Shown here: positions 22,234 through 52,429 of the stretch, piece after piece
Position numbering within the stretch: position 1 is the first letter of the stretch
Layout: each line of letters begins with the position of its first letter
NCBI GenBank assembly: GCA_029204225.1
Contig: CM055102.1
Span: 62,417,168-62,481,167 of the forward strand
Length of the DNA stretch: 64,000 bases
Reading direction: 5' to 3'
Origin: Diphasiastrum complanatum
Taxonomy: Eukaryota > Streptophyta > Lycopodiopsida > Lycopodiales > Lycopodiaceae
Notes under the pieces: model-generated
Told to the model about the DNA's origin: nothing
Database searches by the model: none
What the model saw: the letters and a program-made list of their open reading frames with translations, nothing else
Translations under genes and position numbers: made by a program

Positions 22234-22899
22234 TTACTTGATTGCATGGATTCGTCTTTTTCTATGACCTCCTCTGGATGATAGATCACATATATCCTTG
22301 TTTACCAGTCTTTTCCTCTTGTTGCTTCGGACCTTTCTGTTGAGCACATCCATATCTTTAACAAGAGACAAATATGAGATACGCATGGATTGAAATGCAG
22401 TTTTTATCTCATCATTACTAGTTGTATAATGATACAAAGAAGATGTCAACCTTTGGATCTTCTTGAGCATCTCATTTTCATCCAAACAAGTTTTCAACTT
22501 TGTAGATTTTTCTTCGCACTCCTTTGATATTTTCCTTGATTCCTCCTCCAAATAATGTATTCTTTGCATTGAATGTGCATTCTCATAGAGCATCAAATTC
22601 TCACAGTAACCCAAAAGGCCATTTTTACCATGACACATATAGATTATTAACTGACTCACCTAATGAAAATTTAGATGTTGCAATGAACATGGATCAATAG
22701 GATACAATGTTCCTGATGACCATAAATCTACATGCTTTAGTTTTTCCTCCCTGTATCGGACCATATCAGAAGTTGACAATTTTGGTTGCTTTGAATTTCC
22801 CTGAGCGGAGCATATTCTGGTGATAGATCCACATGATGATGATAAAGCTTTGTCATCAGTACAATAGTATAGTAACAAACAACACAATGACAATAACAA
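22234..22899 (-). CDS. Coiled-coil protein exon, uncharacterised
   Basis: From 22659 to 22234 one frame encodes a strongly helical, charged segment (YLEEESRKISKECEEK, then CLDENEMLKKIQRL) and ends in a basic motif (RSNKRKRLVNKD, GGHRKRRIHAIK). That pattern is typical of a coiled coil followed by a nuclear localisation signal. A GTAAGG donor lies just before its stop. The same frame continues upstream to 22899 across a single TAG at 22662-22660, which is immediately followed by a perfect GTGAGT donor; this may be an exon end or a nonsense mutation. It may be the upstream exon of the 19.7-21.0 kb gene. Function unknown. Confidence 0.4.
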
Positions 22900-23574
22900 A
22901 GCTGGAGATGGTGCTAACGACTCTGCTGGAGATAGAGGTGGCGCTAAACACTTTTTTTTTACCTTGGAGATAGAGATGACGTAGGCTTTATTTCAGAAAT
23001 GTTTGAGTGTTCCCAACTATTGGGAGGAAATATTTCAGCATTTTGAAAATTATATTTTAACTATGGTTAAGCACCAGTGAAGTTTGATGTGACTAAACTA
23101 AGGTGCATTCATTTACATGGAAAGTAGGGCGAATAGATGCGTAAAGAAGTTAGAAAATGATATTATAATTATTTTATAGTTATTTTTCTCCCTCCTACAT
23201 GGCATTTCTCATAGGGCCCTCTTTGGGCCCATATTTTCTCTAATGATGGGGATCCTAAGGAGAATATTCTCTCTTTGGAGAGAGAATACTTACCATGAAA
23301 ACTCGCGCATCTCCCTATTGGAAAATCAGTTTCTTTAGCCAAGATTCCTCTCCTCTCTTGCATTCATTCACTATGGCTTGGGGGCTAGATCCAGGAGAGA
23401 ACTCCAGGTGGGGTCTAAGATTGGATGGGTGGTTTTGCTCCGCAGGTGTCCTTTTAGTTGTTTTGCAATAGGATCTAGTCAGATCTTCATAAGGCGATTC
23501 TTACAGTATCAGAGCCATCGTTCCAAACTACTACTAGTATTCAAAACTGATTTACTATACTTAGATCATTCATC
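22900..23574 (+). repeat. Copia-type LTR end and primer-binding site
   Basis: A tRNA-Met-type primer-binding site, GTATCAGAGCC (23506-23516), precedes a copia gag start at 23575. The sequence before it (GGGGGCTAGATCCA, GATTGGATGGGTGGT) resembles the U5 ends of the LTRs at 41721 and 39719. The 5' limit is uncertain, probably near 23100; 22900-23100 is non-coding. Confidence 0.55.
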
Positions 23575-24320
23575 ATGGAAGGAACATCTTCAAAAATCTG
23601 CTTGATCAACAAGTTCAACGGTGATGACTTCCACATGTGAAAGTTCAAGATGAAGATGATACTCACAGAAAAAAAAAAAACTCTGAGAATGCATCAACGG
23701 TTCAATAGTCAAGTCGACTGAACCTGACATGCTGACAGCTTGGGAAGCTCAGGATGGCAAAGCTCTTGCCATTGTATCTTTGAATCTTAAAGATTCACAA
23801 ATAGCTCATGTAGCTAATTGTTCTAGCTCCAAAGAGGCATGGGACATTCTTACTGATCTATACAAAACAACAGATGTATTGACTCCTCTCTCCTTGAGAA
23901 AAGAGTTCTTATCACTCAAGATGAGTGAAGGGACCTCAGTCATTAATCATCTAAATGAATTCAAACAACTACTCAATCAGTTAGTTGTAGTAGGTTTGCC
24001 AGTATCAAAAGAAAATACTAACATGTCTCTTTTGTCCAGACTTCCTCCCTCTTATGACAATCTAGTATTGCTACTTAGCAATGCTCCTGACTTGTCTCTG
24101 CAAAAGGTGGCAGCAAGTTTATTGTAGGAAGAAGTAAGAAGGAAAAGCTTATCCATGTCGAATTCGAAGACAGTCGCTCTCTATTCGAATAAGCAATAGC
24201 TCTTGAAGAAGAAATCTTCGAAGGACAAGAAGAAGACAAAAGCTGAGCAAACTGATTCAGACCAACAATCACAATAGCACAATCGACAGCATCATTTGAA
24301 TTGTCTGAATTTGATGAAAG
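23575..24320 (+). pseudogene. Copia gag fragment (element 2, first part)
   Basis: It starts MEGTSSKICLINKFNGDDFH, then stop and frame changes, then a clean UBN2-type gag segment at 23729-24127 (WDILTDLYKTTD, SVINHLNEFKQLLNQL, LSRLPPSYDNL), followed by a lysine-rich tail with stops. The integrase and RT portions of a plus-strand copia at 27330-28312 are probably the other half, separated by an inserted minus-strand element. No zinc knuckle or protease survives. Confidence 0.85.
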
Positions 24321-24324
24321 CCTT

Positions 24325-25960
24325 TCATTTCTGTTTAATGAAATAAACAACTATTCTTTTGGAGAATTTGTCAATAAAGGTAATAAAGTACTTTACATCT
24401 AGCAATGAAGGAGCTTGCATAGGTCCACATATATCTGTATGAACAACATCTAACATATCTTTTGCTGCATGCATATGGTTTGATCTAAAAGGGAACCTAG
24501 CCTGCTTTCCAAAACTGCGACTATGACAGACAGGGAGATCAACCTTACCAAAAAGATAGTCGAGATCAAGGACCATGGATTGTTTGGTCATGTTCAAAAT
24601 AGATGCATGATTTATGTGTCCTAAGCGATGATGTCATAGTAATGCTTTATTGACTAAAACAGAGGCTTTCAAGGCTTGACTAGACTCAGAATAACAATGT
24701 GCCAATCTATATAAGTAACCATGCCTCTTGCTGAGTCCAAGGATCTTATCACTCCTATCAATAATTCTGCATTGATCAGATTCGAATTCTACCTCATGAG
24801 CTAAATCTGTAATTCTACTCACTGACAACAGATTTGTAGAGAGTTTAGGAACATATAAAACCTTTGATAGTAATTTGAATTGATCATGCTGGAATCGCAA
24901 TCTTACAGTACCTTCACCTTCAATAGTGTGAGTACTATTGTCACGAAGATGAACAGATTTTTTTGTGTTGTAAGGAGTGTAGGAGTTGAAGATCTTATGT
25001 TGATTGGTCATATGTTGAGTTGCTCCAGAATCCAAAGACCATGAATCATCCAAAAATGTGCTTTGATCTTTGACCATGAATGCATCTTCATCCACTTTGA
25101 CTTGGAGAGATGATGAGACTTTGTTTGTTTGTTGATCAGGTTGTTTGGCTGCGTTCTTCGCTTGGAGAATTCGACAATCCTTGATCTCATAATTATTGCG
25201 CTTACAATACCTACAAAACATCTTCTTCTTTGATTGTGGACTAGATAATTGTTCTTGACCTTGAGTCTGTTTCTGATTCGTTGCAGCCTTCTTGGAGCTT
25301 ATCTGCTTTTGTCGCTTCGAGCCTTTGTTGACAAATAGAGCCTGAGAGGAAGAAGTAGACAAAGTGTCTTGACTTCTTCTATTGTCTTCTTGCAGCAACA
25401 TAGTGATAACTCTAGTAAGAGTTAAATATGAGTGTGTCGATATGATCATCACCCAGTTCTCATATGTAGAGGGCAAGCTTGAAAGCAATGTCATAATTGT
25501 GTCTTGATCATCTATGACTGATCCAACAGCGGCCATCTATTGCAAAAGATTCTTAAACTGGTTAATGTGACTCTGAAGAGAATCACCAGTAGACATTTTG
25601 AATGTGAATAATTTCCTTTGTAGATGTAACTTAGTTGTTACGTCCCTCACGTCATATAGTGAGTTCAAAATGTCCCAAACGTCTCTTGACATTTTAGCTT
25701 CAGCTATGTGTCCAATCTATGTATCTGATATATTGAGGATAATAAGTGTGAAAGCTCTATCGTCCTTCGATTTCCACTTTGAGTCGTCGTCTTCAGGTTT
25801 TACTTCTGCACACGTAACAACATCCCATAATTCACTGGCAATTAGCAAGGTCTTCATCTTAAATTTCCACAAATAATAATTGGATCCATTCAGCTTGTTT
25901 GTGATAAGATCGACTTTACTTTGAAAACCATTTGGAACTTAGTCTGTCGATTGTATCGAT
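24325..25960 (-). pseudogene. Copia gag-protease-integrase fragment (element 3)
   Basis: On the minus strand from 25960: gag (KLNGSNYYLWKFKMKTLL, SHINQFKNLLQ, LSSLPSTYENWVMI), a knuckle CRYCKRNNYEIKDC in which the histidine is replaced by tyrosine, protease with SLDSGATQHMT (intact catalytic triplet), GAG-pre-integrase (HRLGHINH) and the start of integrase (VHTDICGPM, YFITFIDKFSKR). It stops at 24325 within integrase. A 300-codon stretch (25536-24634) is uninterrupted; stops elsewhere mark it as dead. It is close in sequence to the larger copia element at 59.5-63.5 kb. Confidence 0.88.
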
Positions 25961-26084
25961 GATGCTAAGATGTGGTAATGCCAACAATAAGAAATCACTT
26001 CTCTGATACTGAAAGGTTGAAAAGAACTGAAGAGTATGATATCAAATTGATATCACAAAAGGTATGAAGTATTAGAGCTTTTGC

Positions 26085-27300
<1,216 letters not shown>

Positions 27301-27329
27301 ATGGATGAAGATTAAAACTGATTAGACAA

Positions 27330-28312
27330 TTGGTAAGAAGGAGAATAATCCAACAAATGGAATAGCTGAAAGAAAGAATTGAACATTGCTAAATATAGCA
27401 CGATCAATGATGTCAAATGCTCAGCTCACCAAGAATTTTTGGACTGAAGCTGTTTCGACAGCTTGTTATCTGCAAAACTATTCAAGTACCAAAGTAGTCG
27501 ACTCAAAGACTCCTTTCGAAGCTTTCTATGGCTACAAACCGAGTCTACGACACCTCCAAGTGTTTGTTGTCTTTGCTATGTTTGTATTCTCTCTGATTTG
27601 AGAAAGAAGCTTGACCCTATCAGTTGTAGGAGTATCTTTATTGGATACTCGACTTCACACAAGGCATATTGAATTTTTGATGTCCAGTCAAGCCGAATCT
27701 CAGTTGGTCGATATGTCGTCTTTCTCAAAGAAAAATTCTTCGACTTCAAGAAGAAGCAGCAAATGCAAGAGTTCGTTCCAATGACTCCCATCACCATCGA
27801 CAGGCCTCGACCTACGACTGTTCCGATGAACGTCGAAGATATCTCTGTCGCACAACAAGGAGAATCATCATCTCAACAACCGACTGTTGTTCAAAGATTT
27901 GCTTGACATCGACAAGAACTTGATTGTTTCGTCCCTCAGCCATTCATCAACAACGATGAACTCACTTCAATAACAGAAGCATTGTCGAGTTCGAATGTAG
28001 ACAATTGGTGTTTTGCCATGTATGCTGAGTATAACTCATTGATGAAGAACAAGACCTGGCATCTTGTCGAAGCTCCTATAGATGCAAAGATCATTGACAC
28101 TAAGTGGATCTTTAAGTTGAAGCTCAATCCGGATGGTTCTACATCCAGATGGAAAGCTCGACTAGTCATCAAAGGTTATGAAGAAACCTATGGGATTGAC
28201 TACACTGAGTCATACAATCCAGCTGTAAGACTTCAGTCAATTCAATCTTTATTCGCCTTTGCAGCTGCCGAAGATCTGCCCATGTATATCTCTTATACGA
28301 GTCTTAGTAAAT
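27330..28312 (+). pseudogene. Copia integrase-RT fragment (element 2, second part)
   Basis: It begins with remnants of the integrase core (NGIAERKN, about 27360), continues through FWTEAVSTACYLQN and the fold after it (27386-27601), then a spacer with stops, then the RT start: WHLVEAPIDAKIIDTKWIFK, KARLVIKGYEETYGIDYTE (27982-28260). RT ends before the YVDD motif. Together with the gag at 23575-24320 this looks like one plus-strand copia split by the minus-strand element 3. Confidence 0.85.
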
Positions 28313-28518
28313 AAGTGTGGGGGATCTTGCAGCCTGTGCAACCCAGTGATCACATTGTTATTTGATCAAATAGATAGCAATAAACAGACTTTTAGGCTAT
28401 TTATGCGATTAAATAAGTTTAGAAGCCTAAAACTCAACTCGGTGATTGGAGAGTCCTTTTCCCCCAAATATTTGAATTTGGAAGCCAAGGGAGGCATGAA
28501 GTTAGGTCTGTCTCTCAA

Positions 28519-28526
28519 CTATAAAA
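28519..28526 (+). promoter_or_regulatory. TATA-like box before compound CT tract
   Basis: CTATAAAA lies about 35 bp before the start of a 317-bp pyrimidine tract, the same TATA-then-CT order seen at 4011/4207. It may be an LTR promoter. Support is positional only. Confidence 0.35.
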
Positions 28527-28554
28527 GGAGACCATTTCCTTTGTATCTAAAGCG

Positions 28555-28873
<319 letters not shown>

Positions 28874-28878
<5 letters not shown>

Positions 28879-29916
28879 TTTCTCTCTTCTCTCACATAGG
28901 TTCACTCTTCATTCTCCTACTAACAGGTTAAAGGTGAGGTCATGCTCCCTTAGGAATGCAACTATTACAAGTCGTAACATGTGGTCATTCTACAGCTACC
29001 TCTTCTCCTAGACTACAAGATTTCTTTTTTACTTGCCCATTACACTCATAACAGTAGTGAATTAGTATGGACAGATGGTAAAAAAGGGTAACAGTGCTTT
29101 TGATATAAATGAGGCTCATCAAGAGCTATGATTAACATTTCCTATGTGCTTATTTAGAGCTTCATACAATGAGAGACAAGAGGAGATTGAGAAGATGGCC
29201 TCTTCTAGAGACTTGGCATACCTTAGAACTACTATTGGCATCGGTGTTTGGAAGTGTAGGTAGATGTCTATCTCTAAGGTGGTTTTTGATTACATAGAGC
29301 ACCTTGTAAATGACAAGTTGAGATGAGGTATCAAGATCATCAACAAAGCCATGATCATTCAAGAAGAGACTGGATGTGCTCATCACCAATCAGGTCTATG
29401 GCCTCTCCTTAATATAGTACATCCTCTCTTGGCACCTCTATGAATTGTGCTAGTAGGGCAGTCCATCTCACTAAACGCAAAGGTGGATAAGAGCCATTTC
29501 TAGCTCCTTGCACTCTTCTATGAAGACTGGTGCTCTCAATATTGTTAGAAAACTTGGTGATGATATTCTTCAAAATATTCTTTACAAAGCATCCTAAGTG
29601 AATTACAATTCTATTTATGTTGCTATCATATGGTCACATCTCAGAATTTTCCTACTATCATTCCAAATAATGTTTTGCACTTTAACTTCACACATCTCCA
29701 AGTCACACTCAAACCACATATGATAATTTCTATCCTCACAAACACTATCTATCACTTCAAACATCAAAAGCATTATATAGATTGTTCTCTTTTTACTAAT
29801 ATTTTACAAGCTTTATTAAATTGCTTCATAAAATCAATCAAATATTTGCTTCTTTGACACATCTAATAATCACTTATCAAGATATGTAGACTCTGAAAAT
29901 ATCATTGACGCCACTA
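28874..29916. other. Non-coding, downstream of LAX
   Basis: AT-rich sequence with no recognisable gene. The part near 29916 must contain the LAX 3' UTR on the minus strand. I see no sharp polyadenylation signal. Confidence 0.5.
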
Positions 29917-46472
<16,556 letters not shown>

Positions 46473-46675
46473 CAACTAAAAGTAGTCCTTAGACTAATGA
46501 TGTGCAAAAACCATGCTATCATTTGTTCATGCTTTTGCTCAGATTGAAAATTCCGCATCCCCCCTTTGAAGACACACAATCGAGCTCACCATGATGCCCC
46601 AAAAAGTATACATAGAAACATAGCGCTTCCTGTGGAGAACTTTCAATTTGCCAGTAATCAATGACATCAGATCAG

Positions 46676-46683
46676 CTTTTATA
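46676..46683 (-). promoter_or_regulatory. Candidate TATA box of LAX
   Basis: TATAAAAG on the minus strand, about 205 bp upstream of the LAX ATG. Transcription would start near 46645, giving a 5' UTR of about 170 bases if no upstream intron exists. Position and sequence only. Confidence 0.45.
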
Positions 46684-46699
46684 CACTTACACCAACTCA

Positions 46700-47755
46700 G
46701 TAGATTGGTAGATGTCTGATCTCAGTGTAGATCACAGTAAAAGCTTAGATGTGTTTCTCTAGTCCTCACTGGCTACAGCCCACATGAATGATTGGTCTGA
46801 ATTGCTAGCACAGCTACATTGGAATTGACTTATGGCACGACTAATTCAGCACTGGCAGAGCCAGCCTCCAAAGTCAAAGGGTTCAACAAGCTACAAGGCT
46901 CAAATTGCTACACGAATACTTGCACATTAATGCTGAGAAAGACAATCGCTCAGCTCTGGCAAATGAGATCCGATCCAATGGGATCTGCAAGCCTTTTCAT
47001 CAAAATCACAGGGAGGCGTGCTTGAAGATAGGGAGACAAGGAACATGGAAAAACATAAGTCATGACTTATTATAAGAAGCTCCTTTCCAAACCTCAAGCT
47101 TTGTTTTTGAGATTAACAATGTAGCATTCAATGCATTATGAAGGAGCGTGGCAAAGTAAGCCATTCTACCCGGTTCGAATTTTTTTTAAAATTATGGCGA
47201 GGCCCGAGCCAAATTTTTTTGAAAATCCGAACTGGGCAGGATGGCCTGCGCCCGACTCCTTCCATTGCGTAATGGATACCTGGAATTTTTTCACAAGTAC
47301 ATTACGAAGCATAATAGGCAGTTTGACTTTGAATGAGCACTACAAATGTGCCACATGGCAGTCGTACGGACGGGCACAGACAGGGAAGACAGGCAGCAAA
47401 AAAAAGTGCAGAATCTGCCTTTGAAAATAACACACATATTTTTGCTTTTTAATTTGTCTAAAAATGGGCATAATATACATAAGGTATCCATTACGGGCAT
47501 GGGAAGACCGACATATTATTTTTAGAAACGGTCCAACCCATCAGTGTTATACTCAAAATAGTCTGTCATACGCAAAAGTCGGCCAATTACTTTGATTGCT
47601 CATCGACATATTATTTTGAGGATGGGTTCTCGACCAATGGGCATCACCTCATGATGGAATCATGGCAATTTCTAGTCACATTTGCACTATCAATCTTGGG
47701 TCTTTAGTTCCCACCTTTCATCCTTTGCTCTCATTGAAATCTTCTTCTTCTTCTT
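46700..47755. other. Upstream region of LAX, no gene
   Basis: No recognisable coding sequence or repeat family. Short frames at 46819-47025 and 47131-47424 have no features. Confidence 0.5.
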
Positions 47756-48035
47756 CTTTTTGGGGAGGGGGGGGGGGGGGGTGGGGTCACCCTCTGCATT
47801 CTGCTCAGAAGGGCGTCTGCCCAAGGGTGGAAGCCCTTCCTTGGGCAGAATGCCACGAGGAGGCGTCCTTCCCTGTCAATTTTTACTTGTTTCTTAAATG
47901 GTTTTTTTGTCGTAAGTTTTTTTTTTAATATGCACCTTCCACGCGGAAGGTGCGTGTAAACAAACTACAAACACACAAAAAAAAACAAGGGAGGCACACA
48001 GATTCCGTTGTGGGAGGTGCCTCCTTTTTCTTCAT
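47756..48035. other. Hairpin-rich segment after a poly(G) tract
   Basis: A (CTT)n stretch and a G run (47766-47781) lead into nested inverted repeats. GCATTCTGC (47796) pairs with GCAGAATGC (47844), enclosing CTGCCCAAGGG and CCCTTCCTTGGGCAG. GCACCTTCC and GGAAGGTGC form a tight palindrome at 47932-47953. GGAGGCAC (47991) pairs with GTGCCTCC (48017). The shared GGAAGGTGC/GGAGGC words suggest one foldback element. No gene seen. Confidence 0.6.
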
Positions 48036-48329
48036 GATTTTACGGCAAAAAAATGGAGTAGTGAAATTCCATTATTTAGTTTTCATTGTTTCTAACTCAT
48101 CGTATACCACAAAATTTGCCACCATTCAATCACGTTGTGGTGTACACACCTTTGCGTTTCCCATAATTGTAATTCGAGGCCTTTTCTTGGCCTACGTCAT
48201 ACAAGGCAAGGCAATGAAAACATTGACTCAAAAGTGGAGATGGCATGTTTTAAAAAAAGGAGGGTTTACCTTGATAATTAAAGCCTTAGAAATTGAATAA
48301 CTTTTTAAATATTATTTTAAGATTCAAAA

Positions 48330-48332
<3 letters not shown>

Positions 48333-48424
<92 letters not shown>
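48333..48424 (+). repeat. (CT)46 microsatellite
   Basis: Uninterrupted CT tract. Confidence 0.97.
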
Positions 48425-49300
<876 letters not shown>

Positions 49301-49769
49301 GGCACCAAAGTTGAATAGAGTTTTCTTTATTCAAAATAGTATTGATTAAAATGGTGTACAGTAGGCGCCTTTTTATCTTTGGGATGGCCCTTGCCCCTTG
49401 CTTCCTATTGGCTACTTGCAAGGAGGTGGGATTGAAATCCACACCCTTCACAAGAAACACAAACTAATCTATGGTATACAAAGAAGCACACCCCACCTAA
49501 CTATAGAAACTTAGGAGCTTAATTTTAACTTCCACTTTGGCCTTTTAATATTATTTTAATCACATGGCCCAAAGTCTAGTTTATTCCAAAATAGATAATT
49601 TACAAGTGTTCATTGGGCCATGGTCTTACGCACGTAGCAGGATGCCACGACCCTCACAACATATTATTAACGTTGGCCTCAAGGAATCTGCTAACAGTTT
49701 TGAGCTTTCTTCATGCTTTCTTGTGGACTTCTTGAGGCTTTCTTGTGATCACTCTCACTCTCAATCCTA

Positions 49770-49794
49770 ACACACACACACACACACTCACACA

Positions 49795-49889
<95 letters not shown>

Positions 49890-50035
49890 ATCTTTCACTC
49901 TCCAATCTCCAATTTCTCTCTCTCTCACACACTCTTTCATATCTCTCTTTCATTTTTCACACACTCTTTTATTTTTTTTATTTTTTTTTCTCTCTCTCTC
50001 TCACATATCACACACACGCACACACACACACGCTC
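49770..50035 (+). repeat. Compound (CA)n-(CT)n-(CA)n microsatellite
   Basis: CA at 49770-49787, CT at 49797-49864, CA at 49865-49890, then further CT- and CA-rich stretches to 50035. Long histidine/threonine and serine/leucine frames are artefacts. Confidence 0.95.
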
Positions 50036-50103
50036 TTTTCATTTTTCACATTTCATATCTCTCCAAGTTCTTTTCACATCCTTTTTCTTTTTCTCTCAAT
50101 AGT

Positions 50104-50256
50104 CATGTCTACTAGTGGTAGCGGAGGATCAAGGAGAAGGCGTCTTCCGGTGGAAGAGGACAAGCCTGAGATCGGATCAATCCGATCGAGTGTGAAATTT
50201 TTATACTATACTATCTCCCGAGGAAAGGCAAAGGACGAAAGCCCTTTGTCTTTTTG
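50104..50256 (+). CDS. Small open reading frame, 50 aa
   Basis: It begins MSTSGSGGSRRRRLPVEEDK right after the pyrimidine tract. The start context and basic serine/glycine-rich opening could be the beginning of a gag, but the frame ends after 50 codons. Unrecognised; may be noise. Confidence 0.2.
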
Positions 50257-50739
50257 AAGGAGAATCCAATCAACAAGCAAAAATAGCAAGAAACATATTA
50301 ATACAGACCATTCCAATCTACTAATCTATTTCCAAACTCGAAACAAACGTTGATAAGCTGTATCTCTGTCAAACATGGTGAGACAGAATCGCTGCTAGCT
50401 GTTTAGCAGCCGCTGTAGCTGAGAAATAGAGTCGCTACTAGAATTGTAGCAATCCATTGAGGATCGCTAGTAGAGGTAGAGATTCCTAGCAAACAGTGAG
50501 TAGATTCATCTGCAAATTGAGAACAAATCTAAGCAAACATCCAAATTGTTTTCAGTTCTTCATCGTTTTTGTTTGTGTTGTTTGCTGCCCTGTATCCTTC
50601 ATCTCCCCAAGCACACATTCAAATTTTTTGTTTGTCAGATCGTAATTGCTTCAAAACGTCTCTACTGATTCTTCAGATTTGTGCAAACTGACCCCAAATA
50701 TTCCAAAAAACCACCGATGCACCATTTTTTTGCATTTTT

Positions 50740-51715
50740 GGATACCGACACTTAGAAAATCATATTTTTGTATTTTTCGAGTTACTCAAATTTTTTGAGA
50801 TTCTTCACTTTTTTCGAGTTTCCACCGCTGCACCGAAAGACAAAATTCGAGTTTTTTCAAAATTTCGATATTTGCATTTGCCAAACTGCACAATAAACTT
50901 TGTATCCGTCGACCTGTAGTAAATGTGCATCCGCCAATAATTTACATCCGCCGTTTATTTCAGATTTTCAAGTTTTTCTTAGAAAATTTCATCCAACGTT
51001 TTTCTCCAGTTTTTAGATTTTTCGAGTTTCTCGGGTTTTCTACATTTTTTCGAGTTTCTCCTATTTTTTCAGGTTTTTTTTAATTTAATTTTTGAGTTTG
51101 TTCAAAAAAATTTCGATTCGACGTGCATCCTACGACCACTTCACACACACAATCTGTCCAAAAATTGCACCCTTCGAAATTCTAGTTTTTGTATTTTTTT
51201 CGAAAATTTTGAGTGTCTCGAAAATTTTTTCAAGTTATTTAGAAATTTTTTTGAGTTCTCTAACTTTTTTCAAGTTTTTTTTTGAGAAAATTGCGTCCGA
51301 CAATTCCATTCGACGAACTGCACAACAAGACTTTCTCTAACGATAGCATCCGATGATCTGCAAAAATCTCTCTGCCGTTTTCATCCGACCAGTTTTTGGA
51401 ACTTTTCGAGTTCTCGCATTTTTCAATGTTCGAGTCTCTCTGAATTTATGGGTCGTTTTGAAATTTTCGAGTCGTTCTGAACTTTTTCAAGTCGTTCAGT
51501 ATTTTTCGAGTCTTTCCAAAATTTTTCGAGTCTTTCTGAATTTTTCGTGTGTCTCTGAATTTTTCGAATTGTTCCAAAAAAAATTTCGAGTTCATTTTTT
51601 TTTCGAGTTTTTACGATTTTCTAAATTTTTGATCTTTTTCAACTTTTTCCAAATTTTCAAGTTTCTGGTATTTTTTTTTTTGAGTTTAAGCTCGGCTGAG
51701 GTACCGTTAGTCACA
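50740..51715 (+). repeat. T-rich degenerate repeat with TTTTTCGAGT motif
   Basis: Many TTTTTCGAGT(T/C) units at irregular 20-45 bp spacing, with phenylalanine-rich frames as a by-product. Comparable in style, but not in motif, to 34060-35310. It precedes the retroelement-like coding region at 52430. Confidence 0.7.
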
Positions 51716-52429
51716 TATTTAAAAAAAAAAAAACAAACAAGAGACTTCGTTAACATTCAACTTTGACTGGCGATATCTCAAAAACTGCTCAGTCATATTA
51801 AACAAATCAAGTACCTTCAATCTCAGCACATTGAGCCCTACCCGAAAGCCTAAATTCGGACGATTCTGAGAAGTTTTTCCAATTTTCATTTTTTGGCCCC
51901 CTAAAAAATTCGGATTTGATAAAAAACTTTCAAACTGAAATATCTCCCTCATTTCGAGTCCAAATCGGACGAAAAAATTAACCTTTATATTTTGGACCGA
52001 ACACCTAGGGATATCATCTACTATATCAGATCACCTTACTAATGAAGTTCTGGCTCAATCAGACACCTCAAGTCAAAGTTGTGGAGGTTTGACTACCATG
52101 TTACTATTTGTAGTAAATCCTATATAACATTCATATCTTTGACCCATTCCGGAAGGGAGGAATATTGAGCTTCAATTCACCAATTCTCAGTTTCAATTCG
52201 GGAGAATGCATAAGAGAAGGAGTTTGTACAAAAAGTAGTGAGCGGGGTTGACGAAACTTTCAAGCGGGTTTGATTGAACTCTAGAGCAGTTTTGACTAAA
52301 AATTTTAAAGTGTTTATTTCTTTGTGATTGATTTTCACTCTATATTTTACATTTTGTCACATCTTCATTTTGTGCAAGATGCATTGCAATATGACTACAA
52401 GTACGCATCTAGTTGACATTTTACAAATT
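51716..52429. other. Non-coding spacer
   Basis: No gene seen. Confidence 0.45.

Noticed and set aside
47662-47928. Glycine-rich open frame across the poly(G) run
   Set aside because: The openness is due to the homopolymer; it has no start context or homology and overlaps hairpins.
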